NCBI GenBank assembly: GCA_015179045.1 | Contig: WHUZ01000040.1 | Coordinates: 248,001 to 312,000 of the forward strand | Length of the DNA: 64,000 nucleotides | From: Kalaharituber pfeilii | Lineage: Eukaryota; Ascomycota; Pezizomycetes; Pezizales; Pezizaceae | Direction: 5' to 3' | Shown here: in pieces, positions 22,500 to 34,510 of the stretch | Numbering within the stretch: the first letter of the stretch is position 1 | Layout of the letters: each line of letters starts with the position of its first letter | Program-made: the position numbers and the translations under genes | Notes under the pieces: model-generated | What the model saw: only the letters and a program-made list of their open reading frames with translations | Database searches by the model: none | Told to the model about the DNA's origin: nothing

Positions 22500-25228
22500 A
22501 GCCAGGTATGCCAGGTGCGATGAGGCTGAGAATATATTGTCGTATTCAGAAGGGTTTCAGTGTTTTCTGACACACATCTCGAATACGATCAAGTCTTACT
22601 ATTACTGTTCTACCGGGATATTGCGCACTTTCGGGTGACTAATAAATGACTTCTCAAAATTCAACGACTTGTTCAAGTGACTTCAAATTAAATACAATGC
22701 ATCTAGATACATGTAGAAGCCTATTTCGGTCCTTGTTTAAGCACACAGAATTTTTTCAGGTGGGGTGATTTTGGTAACATACCTATTGGGGAAGGACAGA
22801 CACTTAAAGGTCTAACTTTTGCAGAATCATTTTCTAAGTCTCACAGCCATTGTGGTAGATACTCTTGTGGGTCTAGATAGTGGGTGCGAAGTAGGAAAGA
22901 GCTGGCATCTTGTGAGTGGAAGTGGTGTCTGAACAACTATAGTATCCAAAGTATTATCTGAGGTGGCATAAGATGTTTCAGAGTCATCTGTATTAGGCCA
23001 GGCTTCTGGTAACTCTGAAGCAATTCTAGCTTGTTTGTGAGTATGTTGGGATGGTTGACGCTTGTTTTTGGCCTGTAGGTGCAGTAACTTTGGCTTGGAT
23101 GTTCTTTTTTTTTTTTTTGGTTTTTGCTTCTTTTACTCTTCTATCTCTAGCTGCTTCTTGAGCCTGATAATATCCTTTCCAGTAATGGACTCAATGACTA
23201 GAAGATGATTTTAGTCCTTTGTCTTAAGTTTTTTACCATTCTTCTTGAGTTTTATATTGATGTCTCTCTCAATATCAACCTCAGTTATTGCTACTGATGA
23301 GAGTTAAGAAATAACTTTTTGATTTCTAACTGAGAGGCATTTGGAAGTCATTGAATAGAGCAAATAGTACGTCTTTTGAGTGCTCCTAATATCCTAGAAG
23401 TATAGATACTATGGGAGAATATTGAACATACTAGAGAGAGGTATTTTTCAATAGCTATATATTGCATATTACTAAGAAGGATTCAAAAGCTACTAGAATA
23501 TATTCTAGTCCCTGCCCATCCAGACTTAATATTCTGCTCTGTAAAGGCACGCTCTCAAGCTGTCTTATGTATTGGCCAAAAATTTCCTTTTCTAACAATA
23601 TCAAAATTCTCTCTAGTAATGGTATTCATTCTTTCCACTTCCTGTCATTACCCTGAATTCCTAGAACTTCTGCTCTGTCCAGCTGTCCTGCCGTCCTGTC
23701 CACCTGTCCCTCTGCCCTGTCCAGCTGTCCCGCCGTCCTGTCCAGCTGTCCTGCCGTCTTGTCCAGCTGTTCTGCTGACCTGTCCAGCTGTCCCACCGTC
23801 CTGCCCAGCTGTCCAACTGCCCTGGCGTTCTGTCTCACCGTCCTGTTTTGCTGTCCTGTCCCACCGTTCTGTCTCGTCGTTTTATCCCGCTGTTCTATAG
23901 CCTTACGGTTTCGCTATAATCCTCGGTTCTAGCCTCTATTTTACAGCCTTAAGGTTATGCCATATACCCTGTTTCAGTCTCCTTTCCATGTTCTTTTATG
24001 AGCTTGATCTATGATTTCGATGCATGGTCCAGTACCCCTGAGCATTTATCGATGGTCTCGTCCCTGTTCATATCACTTCCTTTTCGCATCTTATCTTGTC
24101 TGATTTGTCAGCCTGCTTTCTTGATTTCACCTCTCATTTCTTCAATCTTATTCTTCAACCTTCTCTTCTTGCCTCTAGCCTTGTCTTTCTAATCTGTTCC
24201 ATGGTCTTCTGCTGTCTCATTCTATAATCCTGCTTTCCTCTACAGCCACACTTCCCAGTTCCATGGCCTCCTATAGCCTAGATTGCTCTCTCGTCCCTGT
24301 CTTGTTCTTGTCTTTATGTCCCGTCTTGCTCCCGCTTTCCTCCCCTCAGTTATAGGTTTTGTCTTATCCTCTCACTATAATCATGATGAGGTCAGGAGAC
24401 CTCCCTTGAAGAGGGGGATGAACATTAAGAACACTGATACTCAGTCGGATCACAGCTTAAATTTCCACCTTAAATTTTCAGCTTACCCCTCAGCAGCCTC
24501 TCGCTCTTGTATTCTGCTTGCCGATTGCACTGATATAGGGACACTTTCCCAGTTCCTGCTGTATCCTTATCAGCCTCCAATATGCCTTCGCCAGTTCCTA
24601 CCATGCCTTCGCCAGTCCCTACCACGTCTTCTCATGTCCGTCCCGTCAGCCCTTCTATACCTTCGTCAGTCTCCGCCTTGTCCCCTTAGTGTCTCAATGT
24701 CCTTTCAATGTCCTCTCCAGTTCGTTTAATATCCTCTTCGATTTCCTCAAGCAAGAGCTCAGGTTCCTTCAATGTTCTTTACGGTGCTCAGAGTTCTTTC
24801 TGGTCCCTCTTCGGTTTTCTCAAGCATCTGCTTAGGTTCCTCCAGCATTTCTCTCAGGTCCTCTTAGTGTTTTCTAGATCCTCTCAGAGTCCTTTCTGGT
24901 CTTCTCAGCATCCTCTCCAGTTCTCTTAAGGTCCTCTCCTGTCTGTACCACATTCTCATCAGTCCTCGCTTTGTTCTCCCTCTGGAAACCCCTTCCATTG
25001 CCTGTAGAACTTCCCATCTTGCAAGAGCTCAGCCTCCACCATTGTCTGTCAAACTTCTGCCCCTACCTCGCCTGTTGACCTCCCTGCCTTGTCTGTGGAA
25101 CCTGTTGCTGCCTGTTACCGATATGTGGAAGAGAGGTACATGGCCTTACTCAACTCAGAGCTACTCATAAGTTCAAGCTACAATTGGCACTGAGCCTCAC
25201 AGGGGTTCGGCACCTAGGAGGGGGATAA
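22500..25228. other. Decayed repeats; minisatellite and pyrimidine-rich tract
   Basis: 22740-23440 looks like an old minus-strand coding relic (Lys/Glu-rich with stops, similar in feel to a pogo transposase tail) but is too decayed to call. 23675-23885 is a (GTCCAGCTGTCCTGCC)n minisatellite. 24540-24960 is C/T-rich with repeated GTCCTCTCAG and TTCGCCAGT words. From 25190 the sequence approaches a polypurine tract and the LTR at 25229. Confidence 0.5.
23675..23885 (+). repeat. GTCCAGCTGTCCTGCC minisatellite
   Basis: About 13 degenerate 15-17 bp units built on TGTCCAGCTGTCC/CTGCCGTCCTGTCC. Confidence 0.85.
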
Positions 25229-25641
25229 TGTCATAGCCCACGCCCTACAGTCTCCGCACACTAAGCCACAATATTAATAAAAATATAACTATAGTTATAT
25301 ATAGTATTTATATTAGTATAAGTTAGGAGCTCACTTTTCCGCCATTACAAAATAGAAGCGGGAAAAATATATCTACAGCACCAAGGATTCCCACGTGGTC
25401 ACCCACCGTAGTACTAGCTTGGCGATCTGAAGCTTAGATATGGCAGAGCGGACGGGATGCCTCGTTTTCTTCAGTCTATGGCCGTAGATGTTCTGTTCCT
25501 ATTGCCCACAACCTAGAACATCTGGCCCTCAATGCAAGCTTCGTTTAAGTACAAGGTTAGTGAAAAGACTTACAAGATATGAAAGAGGTGCCGAGCGGTA
25601 ATAGAGATAAGGAGGCATGTGTAGGTGATCAAACTATGACG
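25229..25641 (+). mobile_element. Probable 3' LTR of a decayed Ty3-type element
   Basis: A polypurine-like GGAGGGGGATAA directly precedes TGTCATAGCCC. The proposed end CTATGACG at 25634-25641 is the complement of the start with one change. No matching 5' LTR or TSD is seen, so the right border is tentative. Confidence 0.5.
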
Positions 25642-27143
25642 TTGTACTAGTCCTCCATATTATAAAGTAAATAGTAGCCTTCAACCATATACAATCCGAC
25701 CTGTCCCTTCCCAAAACCACACATATCCAAGCCAACCCAAACGTAACCTAGCTTGAAAAACAAAAACTCAAGCACATTCTATATTTTCTTGACCAAGATA
25801 GTTGTCGAAAGGTCTTAGATTTGTTTATTGAAAGAAAGAAGAGGAAAGAAGAGAAACAAAATATTATTTTTGTATTCGCTGCTTCCTCTCGCCCTTCTCC
25901 TTTGCCTATGTAAAGACTAACATGAGTATCCTGTATTTGTATACCACTGTCAGTGCCACCACACCGTATTTAACAACCCCCCCTCCTCCCAAAAAACGCA
26001 ACAACAGTACGCACCAACTCGTCATTCATCATTTACATCTGTATATTTTCCGGTTTCCAAATTCCCGAGATTGGTATTTCTCGAATTGTCTTTTATATGC
26101 TCCCAATGTTCCACCAATCAAGGCCCAGAAATCCCCCAGTGGCACCACTGCGTGTATGTACTTTCACCTATGCTAATCATCCAATCCCGAAAATCCAATT
26201 CTGAGTACTCATCCCATTACCCTACCCGATTCTACTGATGAACATTTTCATTCCTCAAGCAATAACAGATAAAAAACGACGGATTAACACGCACAAAATC
26301 CAAATCGACAAACGTTTGATGCACAAGGTCAACTTCCTCCCTCCAACCCCTATTAACACCCCCAGAACCGCCCCCCTTACTACTACTAACCCCCACCACA
26401 CCCACCACCGATGCCACCCCATCCACGACAATCTTCCCTCTCTTAATATACCTACTTTACCATTCATCTTAATGTATACTCTATTACCTATGCTGAGGAG
26501 TTATAGGAGGTTTGGTTGTGTTTGGTCATGCAATTGGTCACCACAACCGTAGGCTGAGCGGCCTGTATATGTCAGATATGTCAGATATGCACTGTCATAC
26601 AAGTGCAATATACAACAACAATAATTGTATCACAATTATGTAGTGCTACCGTATATAGGCTGTACACAGTCTCGAACCGGCACAGAGTACTAGGCCAATA
26701 GACTAATGCTGCACTGTCATATCAAAGGGTACGTTTTCGCCCATACAGGTGCATATCAATACTGTGCCACTATGCAGTGTAATTACTGAGTAGACACTCT
26801 CTAAAGCTACAAATACAAAGACATGGATAAGGAGATACTTTGACATTGCTGGTGGTACTGGCTAATGGATTTGGGCGGCTGAAAATTAAGTCACGGTATA
26901 CATAACTTTGCATACAAGCTACAAGCCTATGGCAAGGAAGCGCCATACCCTTTAAGCCCGCAGGTAGAAATAACGATAGGAGGGGACATGAAAACGCACC
27001 TCGATAGGAAGGGCAAGAATTCAGACGGCCCTGTTGGAGGTTAGCAAGAGGAGGTAGAAGCTCGGATGGGCGCAACTAGTACTGAGCCTTGCAGTAGTGG
27101 TATGGCTGTGGGGTCAACCTGGTTGTTCTACTTACTTGAGCTA
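25642..27143. other. No certain gene; one old tail-C relic
   Basis: About 26895-26945 resembles tail C on the minus strand (GCATACAAGCTACAAGCCTATGGCAAGG). 26565-26585 repeats GTCAGATAT. Short ORFs near 25920-26550 are CT/CA-rich and not convincing. Confidence 0.45.
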
Positions 27144-27185
27144 TTTGCCATAGGCTGGTAGCCTGTATGCGGAGTTTGCGTGACT

Positions 27186-27228
<43 letters not shown>

Positions 27229-27234
27229 GTCTTG
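27144..27234 (+). mobile_element. Tail-C retroposon end with 48-A run
   Basis: GCCATAGGCTGGTAGCCTG, TATGCGGAGTTTGCGTGACTC and then 48 consecutive A (27187-27234). The 5' border and TSD are not clear. Confidence 0.75.
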
Positions 27235-27540
27235 AAATATCGAACCGTACCTGCTTAGCCGGGCGGGGGCACCACTTCGGTCTGTAATTGTCAAACGGGG
27301 GGTGTCATGATGGTATTGCATGGAACGTGCTGTAGTTAAAAGATAAGAGTATAACTTTCCCTTCGTACTACCTGATACAAAAACGTGCCCTAGTCATCTG
27401 AATATACGGTGGGTTAGCCTGCTAAGCCTAATCCCACTTGGAGAGGCAACGTTGTTCCAACAATGTATATTCTTCAATGAAATCAGCCCATTGTAGCATT
27501 AAAAATAGGATGTTCGGGCATGTCTGCAGTCACCTGCATA

Positions 27541-27595
27541 ATTTTTTTTTTTTGTATCATTACTCGTGTGCCGTCCTGTGGGCTATGACGAGGAT
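27541..27595 (-). mobile_element. 55-bp tail-A retroposon with 12-bp TSD
   Basis: GTCACCTGCATA at 27529-27540 and 27596-27607 flanks little more than poly(T) and the tail-A hairpin. In this copy the outer stem is CTCGT/ACGAG instead of CTCGC/GCGAG. Confidence 0.92.
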
Positions 27596-27945
27596 GTCAC
27601 CTGCATAGGATACATAAAACTACTATGGCCGAAAAGTATGTCGACGCTTCGTATGCTAAATTCACTCGAGATACCGTGGAATACCAGAGCCGTCTCAATC
27701 CAAATAAAGAACTGTCGCGTTAGGCAATTCCACGGGAACAAAAGGCCCATCTCTAGGTGCGAGAAAGAGTCTGGCCGCGAGAGCAGGTACGAGAATAGTC
27801 CCATCCTAGTAATGGGGTGGTAGGAAGCGTATGCCGTCATATGCTATTATAGTAGGGCATGGAAAGACTTAGACACCATTTCAAGGAGTTCAATCGTCAG
27901 TCTTCCAATCTCACAAGCTCGGCACAGCAGAGGCAGGCAATATAT

Positions 27946-27998
27946 ATATATATATATTTTGTATCATTACTCGCATTCCGCCCTGGGGATATGGCGAG
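27946..27998 (-). mobile_element. 53-bp tail-A retroposon with 11-bp TSD
   Basis: AGGCAATATAT at 27935-27945 and 27999-28009 flanks a minus-oriented tail A with a (TA)n-converted tail. Confidence 0.88.
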
Positions 27999-28297
27999 AG
28001 GCAATATATGCAATAATAGCAATTTGCAGATGCTGTACCGCCAAGCGGACATCTCAGATCTGCAAACCGGCTCGTCGAACACAATGTTCTATCGTATGCT
28101 GCACCATCAAGAATAGCCATCCAAATTCAGTTTAAAGATATATGGTGCACCGTCGAGGCAGTCCATACCATACAGGATAATAAAGGTGAACTTTTTTTCC
28201 CCCAAAGTGCAAGTAAGATTTTTGCTCACAAAGATTTTTGCTCATACACAGTTTTTCACCAAAACACAAAACCACGAGTCCACGCTGAAGCATAAAA

Positions 28298-29013
28298 CTA
28301 AACATAAATAATCTCCTTACCAGGGACAGGACGATCTTTCTTAACCTGAATCTTTAATTTTCCCCAGTAGACTAAATCTTCTTCCCGCTCGTGGAAAGTG
28401 ACATAAGAATTAGGCGCGTAGTGCCAGGGAGTTTTGACGTCCTTGAAAGGTCCGTCTTTTTTGTCCTTCTTGTAGCCACTAACCCGATAGTAGGTTTTGG
28501 TAAACGCAAAGTTCACAGGGTCAACAAAGCTACCACAAAGCGGACATTCACAATCTTGCTGATTGCGGAAGAAATCGAATACGCCGTCATTACGGTAACC
28601 CCACGTTACGATGACACGCTTTTTATATGCTCGACAGGCGGAGTTTTTACAATCTCCTTTATGGGAGTTAACAATAGTATTTTGTCATTGTAAATGTTCT
28701 TACCTTCAAGATTTAATCCATCAACAGCGTGTCTCCATTCGGGAGCCCTTTTGGACCAAGCCCGTTTGTCGATTTTGGAATCATCAGAGATATCAGGAAG
28801 GCAACTTCCAGCTGCTGGACCAATATAAGCTCCTCGGCCTGGTCGAGCTAGCATGCGACGAAACTCTGCCTCTTTGCGTGCGGCCTTTACGTTAAGATAG
28901 CCGCGGGTAATGATATATATCATTAAAAAAACAAAACAAGGTGCAGCGATGTATTGGTAAACATTTCGGGTCTCCCCATCTGGAAGGCTGTTTCTTTCTT
29001 CGCCGTCGTACAT
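28298..29013 (-). CDS. Membrane-anchored protein with Cys-rich, probably zinc-binding domain, two exons (221 aa)
   Basis: Exon 1 is 29013-28704 and exon 2 is 28653-28298. The 50-nt intron starts GTAAGAAC and contains TTAAC; phase 1 on both sides. The N-terminus has one hydrophobic segment (APCFVFLMIYIITRGYLNV, residues ~24-42) followed by a charged helix (KAARKEAEFRRML). The second half starts LNLEG/DCKNSACRAYKKRVI and continues FDFFRNQQDCECPLCGSFVD and FTKTYYRVSGYK, giving CxNxxCxA...CPxC. This CxNxxC + CPxC pattern followed by a YxVxGxK word occurs in many fungal and protist proteins of unknown role; zinc binding is inferred. The ORF stops at 28298 shortly after PVPGKE. Promoter elements are not evident. 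It looks like a host gene. Confidence 0.72.
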
Positions 29014-29388
29014 TTTGTTCCGCCAGGGACGATTTCTTGTTTAGATATTTAGTAACAATTATACGAGATTCGAGCAACGAGTGATACTGCTTACCCTTCA
29101 GCTGGAATGGAGAAGCAAGTCTGCGGAGAAAATATCAATCCTTCAAAGCTTGTCGACGCTTTTGAAAATGAGTACTAATATTATTCACAAGAATTATAAG
29201 GAAAGCCCACATAACTGACGACAAATTGCCTGCTTTTTTTTGATGTCAACGGTGGTGAAGAAACGCGCGTGTTGCTGGGAAGGACTTTGGCGAGCTTGTG
29301 TAAATTATATAGAGTATACTGGCCGTTAGGCCTCCCACCTACGTGATCGCTGCAGTGCGAAAAAAGCAAAGTATGAAATCTCGTATTC
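29014..29388. other. Upstream spacer, no gene seen
   Basis: 5' region of the preceding minus-strand gene. No repeat or ORF of note. Confidence 0.4.
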
Positions 29389-29404
29389 TTGCTATGGACG
29401 TAGA

Positions 29405-29631
29405 GGGGGAGAGGTGGAGAGATATAGGGGAGCCTCCCTGATGCAGAAAACAGAAGAACCGTCCGGAAGTTTCTGGAATCAGGTTTTAGAAGGGGGTGGA
29501 ACGGGGAGGTGTATATGTATAGAACTCTCTTTGTTAAGCCTGTCTCCGGGCTTTGAAGCCGTGCCCAGGGACCCTGCCATGGCTTGGCGCTGCAAGCGGG
29601 ATTACGTGATTTAAAAAAAAAAAAAAAAAAA
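29405..29631 (+). mobile_element. 227-bp SINE-like element with tail B and 16-bp TSD
   Basis: TTGCTATGGACGTAGA is perfectly repeated at 29389-29404 and 29632-29647. The insert ends GCCTGTCTCCGGGCTTTGAAG...CCAGGGACCCTGCCATGG...GCGGGATTACGTGA and poly(A), sharing its last ~75 nt with the copies at 32.4, 34.3 and 37.6 kb. No tRNA-type A and B boxes are visible, so it could be a truncated LINE 3' UTR. Confidence 0.9.
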
Positions 29632-29647
29632 TTGCTATGGACGTAGA

Positions 29648-30430
29648 AACAATGCACTGGGCCTTGGCTCTCTGAGTTAACTATTGAATTGGTGCGTACT
29701 GGTCTTGGCATCCACCGGATCTGGACGAGTTACACTGCTTGGCACACGGCCTCCGTGTTTCCACCGATATAACAATCTGTGCCACTCCGCCTCAATCCTC
29801 TGCAAGCAAATCAACGCTGCCGCACACCTCGTTGAAAAAGAAGACTCCGCATCATCGACCCAACCGATTGTACCTTACCCAGGTAACCACAATGCCTGCA
29901 TAGCTATATCGCAGCTCTTCAATACTTAACGCTCTCAGGAACGGAATGTGCAGCGGGAACCTATTACACCACAGGAACAAGTTGGAGCAAATACCTAGTG
30001 GAGCAAATACTTGCCATGGAATAAATGCCGAAGGGTGCAAGAAACGCAAGAAACCAGAATGGGAGAGCTGGAAGACTTGCTCCAGGCAACAGGGGTTGAT
30101 GAGAGGTTTCAAGTAAGACCCTTTACCATGAGGGTCACCTTTCAAGATGTCCAGGTTCTAATGATGTTCAGACCAGTACATTCGCTTGTCACAAACGTTA
30201 CAAAGACGGTATAATGCAGTTCAAACCAGACACCCATTATATTCATAAAGGACGGCATCTTCAAAAGGGGCACCGCGCAACAATGCAAAGTCTGGACTAA
30301 AGAGTGTGAGAACAAAGTATTCTAGGCAAAACATTTGGATTGAGGAGGTTTGTCATGATTGGATAATTTGTAACATTGAATCCAGCTACTTACAAGCTGA
30401 CAGTGTCACCCGTGGACGTTTCAGCTGCTC
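29648..30430. other. No certain gene
   Basis: A plus-strand ORF 30011-30214 contains CRRVQETQETRMGELEDLLQ and could be a degraded exon; nothing supports a function. Confidence 0.35.
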
Positions 30431-30439
30431 AGCTGCTCT

Positions 30440-30565
30440 GGTACTGTTCCGCCGGCGCTCTGTCACCTTTATATACGAGATTCAACTTCCAATTGTCCCT
30501 GCCATAGGCTTGTAGCTTGCATGCGGGGTTATGTGAACCAACAAAAAAAAAAATAAATAAATAAA
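30440..30565 (+). mobile_element. Tail-C retroposon
   Basis: CCCTGCCATAGGCTTGTAGC...GCATGCGGGGTTATGTGAA followed by an A-rich end with TAAA repeats. TTTCAGCT occurs before (about 30419) and after (about 30567) and may be the TSD. Confidence 0.65.
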
Positions 30566-31090
30566 TTTCAGCTCGGCTTCTCTACATTCCATTTCCATCG
30601 CTCAGTGTGGGTCAAGTCTACCCCGCAGGTACCCTTCACATGCTTCATCTTTACGCGTTACCAAACCCCTCAAGCATTTCGCATTCTACTGCAACGAGCA
30701 TCTACCACTCCTCTTCAGTTTCTATACGTTGAAAGTAGGTGCTCATACTCTACTACTCTGCCCCCCGCGCCCAATTTGTCCTCCACAATCACGCTTCAGT
30801 TCTGTGGCGATGAATATTAACTCGCCTCCTCCTGGCTAAGATACAGACAGCACTATCAGTCGAGCAAACTTTCATTGTCCACCTATGAGGCCCCCGGTCA
30901 ATGTGACTGGACTACGATGGTTCGTATTGTAACCATGCAACCGTATACGATTCATATTACGAGTTAGCGGGCTCAGCAGTGCAGCGAGACACTGGACGAG
31001 CCTCCGAGAACTGCTAGCATAAGGGGTCAATGTTGAAGGTTGCAAGGCTGCGCTGCCAACACTTAGCAAACGCCCAGCTGAAGTATTCAG

Positions 31091-31331
31091 CCGGAATGCC
31101 CGATAGAGGAATTAAATGCCTTAATAGCTCATCCAGAAGCGGATCAAAATTGCAAGATTAATATCCCCCCTTATATGTCTATTTCCCAAGCAGGGGAGAT
31201 GGAATTTGAACCAGGGAGATATTATCTCATTGCAGATGGCAAACGAATCAGGGACCCAGAGAAAGTGGAGGATCTTGATGAAGTGAGGTTGCGGTTCGCG
31301 CCGGATAGGGAAATTTGTGGATTGAGAAAGT
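31091..31331 (+). CDS. Possible exon of an unrecognised gene
   Basis: After an AG at 31089-31090 a frame reads PECPIEELNALIAHPEADQ, then EMEFEPGRYYLIADGKRI and DLDEVRLRF. It meets a GTATGG donor at about 31331, and a matching acceptor (CTAAT...CTTTCAG) lies at 31447. Codon use and the charged, regular sequence look real, but the rest of the gene was not found and the ORF is not identifiable. Confidence 0.3.
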
Positions 31332-31661
31332 ATGGCTTATCCTTGTTTCAGTGTTTCTTCCCGAACGAACCCTGGTATACTCCCTGCACGCCTTGCACCC
31401 ACTTCCTGCCACAATATACGCCTTCAAATTAACTAATCTTCTTTCAGTGTCAGGAGTACCTCTTTCAAATATCAAGCTACACATCCTCCTTTTAAGCAAC
31501 CAACACTGGGAACATCATGTGAGAAGCTAGTCCAACATCGACTAATTTTTGCAGTTTTGGTTGTGAACCATTATTCCTCCTAAAACACCACAAAATCTGT
31601 CTCCCTACCCACAGGGTTTTTGTATCCTAAACCTTCGTGATCCTCCTCGGGCAAGAGTTCC

Positions 31662-31745
31662 TCCCTGTCATAGGCTTGTAGCTTGTATGTGGTGTTAGTG
31701 AACCCCCCCCCCCCCCCCCCCAAACCAAAAAAAAAAAAAAAAAAA
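31662..31745 (+). mobile_element. 84-bp tail-C retroposon with 9-bp TSD
   Basis: AAGAGTTCC at 31653-31661 and 31746-31754. The 3' end is unusual: 19 C (31703-31721), AAACC and then about 20 A. Confidence 0.8.
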
Positions 31746-31759
31746 AAGAGTTCCGCATC

Positions 31760-32380
31760 TTGGTTCATTCCTTTCCCAATATTTTCTTCCAGTATTGCAT
31801 TCCTCCAACCTCGAACAGTTTGGGTTTTCCCTGTGTCGCAGCCTGTTTTATCCCATCCTACCCCGTTCCTCTATCTATGCGATCAACCTTTCTGTGTATG
31901 TGCTTTACAAGATGTGAATTCCAAAGCTGACCATGATTCTCATTAATATTTGATACTAGTTCGCCCCTTAGGTTCTGTTGTCTATATTTCGCTGTTATAT
32001 ATGGATGACAGTGCTGGTACCTCTCGGCCAACAGTGCACGAGGTTGACGAATTACTTTTCCTGACTATCGATGGTAACTACAGGTGTTGGGGAGTTCCCG
32101 CGAGTTGACTGCCACTGGAAATGGTTTGTTCTACGTCGTCCGCTGCCGTTTGGAGGCTGCGATAAGTGATCGGTTTAGGAACCCAATTTACTGCACTGCT
32201 CAAAAGAGTTCTTGCAAATGAGGGAGGTTTGTGTCAAGAGTGGAAGGATTTTACCTCAATGGGGAGGCTTGGTGATCCCAAGGAACTAGGACGCCGATAC
32301 CCGCCGTTCTCCTACGCAGCGCAATATTCCAGGGAACGACACCAGATGGACATTCCACCCTGCACCTTGCAAGTAAAAAG
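31760..32380. other. No gene seen
   Basis: Unique sequence with short open frames only. Confidence 0.4.
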
Positions 32381-32388
32381 ACGGGACT

Positions 32389-32789
32389 GGAGGGGGAGGT
32401 AGAATCAGATAGTCAAACACCAGCGAAGGTACGGTTATCAGGCAAATGGTACCACTCGTACTTGTATGACTGGGACAGAATGACAAAGGTGGACAGAAAG
32501 GGGAAGGGGAGGGATGTGGAGGAGATGGATATGACTGCTTGATTGTCTGGGGGAATATTTGAGTATTCGTGCTTGATTGTTCTCTTGGGGGATTGGGCTT
32601 TCGCTTTGTGTTTCCTCCACATCACCGAAGCCATAGTATCGTTGTTTTTTTTACCAGGGACAATTTTGTACGTAGTTGCACAGGTGCCTGTCTCTGGGCT
32701 AGAAGGACTTCGGTCCAGGGACCCTGCCATGGCGAACAGCTGCAAGCGGGGTAACGTGAAATAAAAAAACAAAAAAAACAAAAAACAAA
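32389..32789 (+). mobile_element. 401-bp SINE-like element with tail B
   Basis: ACGGGACT is repeated at 32381-32388 and 32790-32797. From about 32545 on it matches the 34.3 kb copy (TTGTCTGGGGG, TATTCGTGCTTGATTGTTCTC, then the tail-B end). This copy extends about 155 bp further 5'. Its poly(A) is interrupted by C. Confidence 0.82.
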
Positions 32790-32799
32790 ACGGGACTAG

Positions 32800-34236
32800 T
32801 CAACTAGCTCCCTAGTGGCGTCATGATGGAGGAGGGATTTCGCACGATTATACAGTATAGCTATGTCCCACACACAATGAAACAATGTTGAACAGACACT
32901 ACTGTAGTACTGCAAGTGCTTAACCAATCTTGTATGTGTCAGAGTCGCACCCGGTAAGAATTGGAGAGGATTCCGGGGAATGCTGGCTTAGGCACAAATA
33001 GGTTTTGCAGCGAAGGCTTAGGATATGGAGCAAGCTGCGGTACAGACGCGAAGTATTAAGATCAAAGAGAACACCACTTGGGCCTTGCAGATAAAAGGGT
33101 GAAGCATTTACCAGTGTATAAATAGACGTCTGCCAACCATAGAAGACTAGTCCAGAAATACATGATCTGATGCAACATCATAAGAGTGGACATAAGGATG
33201 GTAGCTAAGAAATGGATAGCCGAAAAGAGGAATGCAGTGGACCCTGAGTTACAGGCCTCCTCGCGCGTGCGTGCAGAGAGGCTAGGTAGGTGGACAAGAA
33301 TGTTGAATGCATTGCTGGGCTGCAAAGAGATGAGGATGTCGAGGCATTGTAAGCATGTATTTGGGCGGCCACCACACATCCTTATAGTGTCGTAGGCAAA
33401 AGTCTTTGGGATTATCCAGTAGAAGGAAAAGCAAGACGTGAATCTAAGCGGACCCTCCTTGCATCTCCTGTTCAATACTGTTCGACAAATCACTAAAAAA
33501 TTAATAAAGCAGCTAACGAATTGCAAGAAAATAATAGAGCACATGAATGGGCATCACAGAATCTAAACCCTTTCTCGGAATTTATGAAGGAGTACTTTTG
33601 GTTGAGTTGTGTTTTCTCAAGGGGGGTTCCAATTGGATGCATGCTCGTGATTCCAAGGCTTGGTAAAACGCTTTTTCTTATGCTGTATAGTTCTGGAGAT
33701 TTTTGCCTATGTACTGTATATTTAGAAGATTCTAAATGTTTGGTAGCTGTATAGAGTATTTGTCATGAAGAAACTTTACAAGAAGTTATTCTTGGGAGAC
33801 CATGAGAGCGGCTAGTACAAGCCAAGCATCACAACAGAGATAATGGCAGCTGCTATACTATTATCTATCATAAACAGGAAAACTCAGCAACATTTTGCTC
33901 AATACAAGTGAGCCATAAGCAGAACCGTAGCAAAACCAGGCAAGCAGTGGCGGTAAAAGAAGGCAGTCAGCAATGATCCCAGCCATTACTGGCTGCTGTC
34001 TGGATGGACTGGGAATTCATGTTGAGAGATATAAGGATGAGCCGGGAGAACGCAGAGTAAAACCAGAAGGAAATTGGGAGAAGCAGCAGAAGCGAGAGGG
34101 AATTGGAATGCGGTGGGCATATTAATCTTTGACATTAACTGGTCTTTTATTGTTCTTTGTTTTGTTATTTTGGATTGGTTTTCTTCTTTGGATGGTTCGA
34201 ACACAGAGGGCTGCTGTTCTAGGAGAGGGGGGTAGT
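32800..34236. other. No certain gene; one hydrophobic ORF
   Basis: A 160-codon minus-strand ORF (33544-33062) is rich in Leu/Phe/Ile with several possible membrane spans (FLVICRTVL; FLATILMSTLMMLHQIMYFW). It may be an exon of a membrane protein, but I recognise no family. Confidence 0.3.
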
Positions 34237-34476
34237 ATGTGGTGGTAACCACGGTACTGTTGTCTGGGGGATATTTGGGTATTCGTGCTTGATTGTTCTC
34301 ATGGGACATTGGGCTCTCGCTTTGTGTTTCCTCCGCATCACCGAAGTAGTGGTATGTTTGTATCTTTTTACAAGGGGTCGAATGTGTAGGTAGTTGCACA
34401 GGTGCCTGTCTCCGGGCCATAAGGACTTCGGTCCAGGGACCCTGCCATGGCGAACAGCTGCAAGCGGGGTTACGTG

Positions 34477-34510
<34 letters not shown>

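Noticed and set aside
22740..23440. Possible pogo-type transposase tail on the minus strand
   Set aside because: Only a Lys/Glu-rich flavour with stops; no DDE motif or TIR found.
34190..34205. GGTTCGAAC as a tRNA B box
   Set aside because: No A box, cloverleaf or terminator around it. No tRNA or rRNA gene was found in the window.
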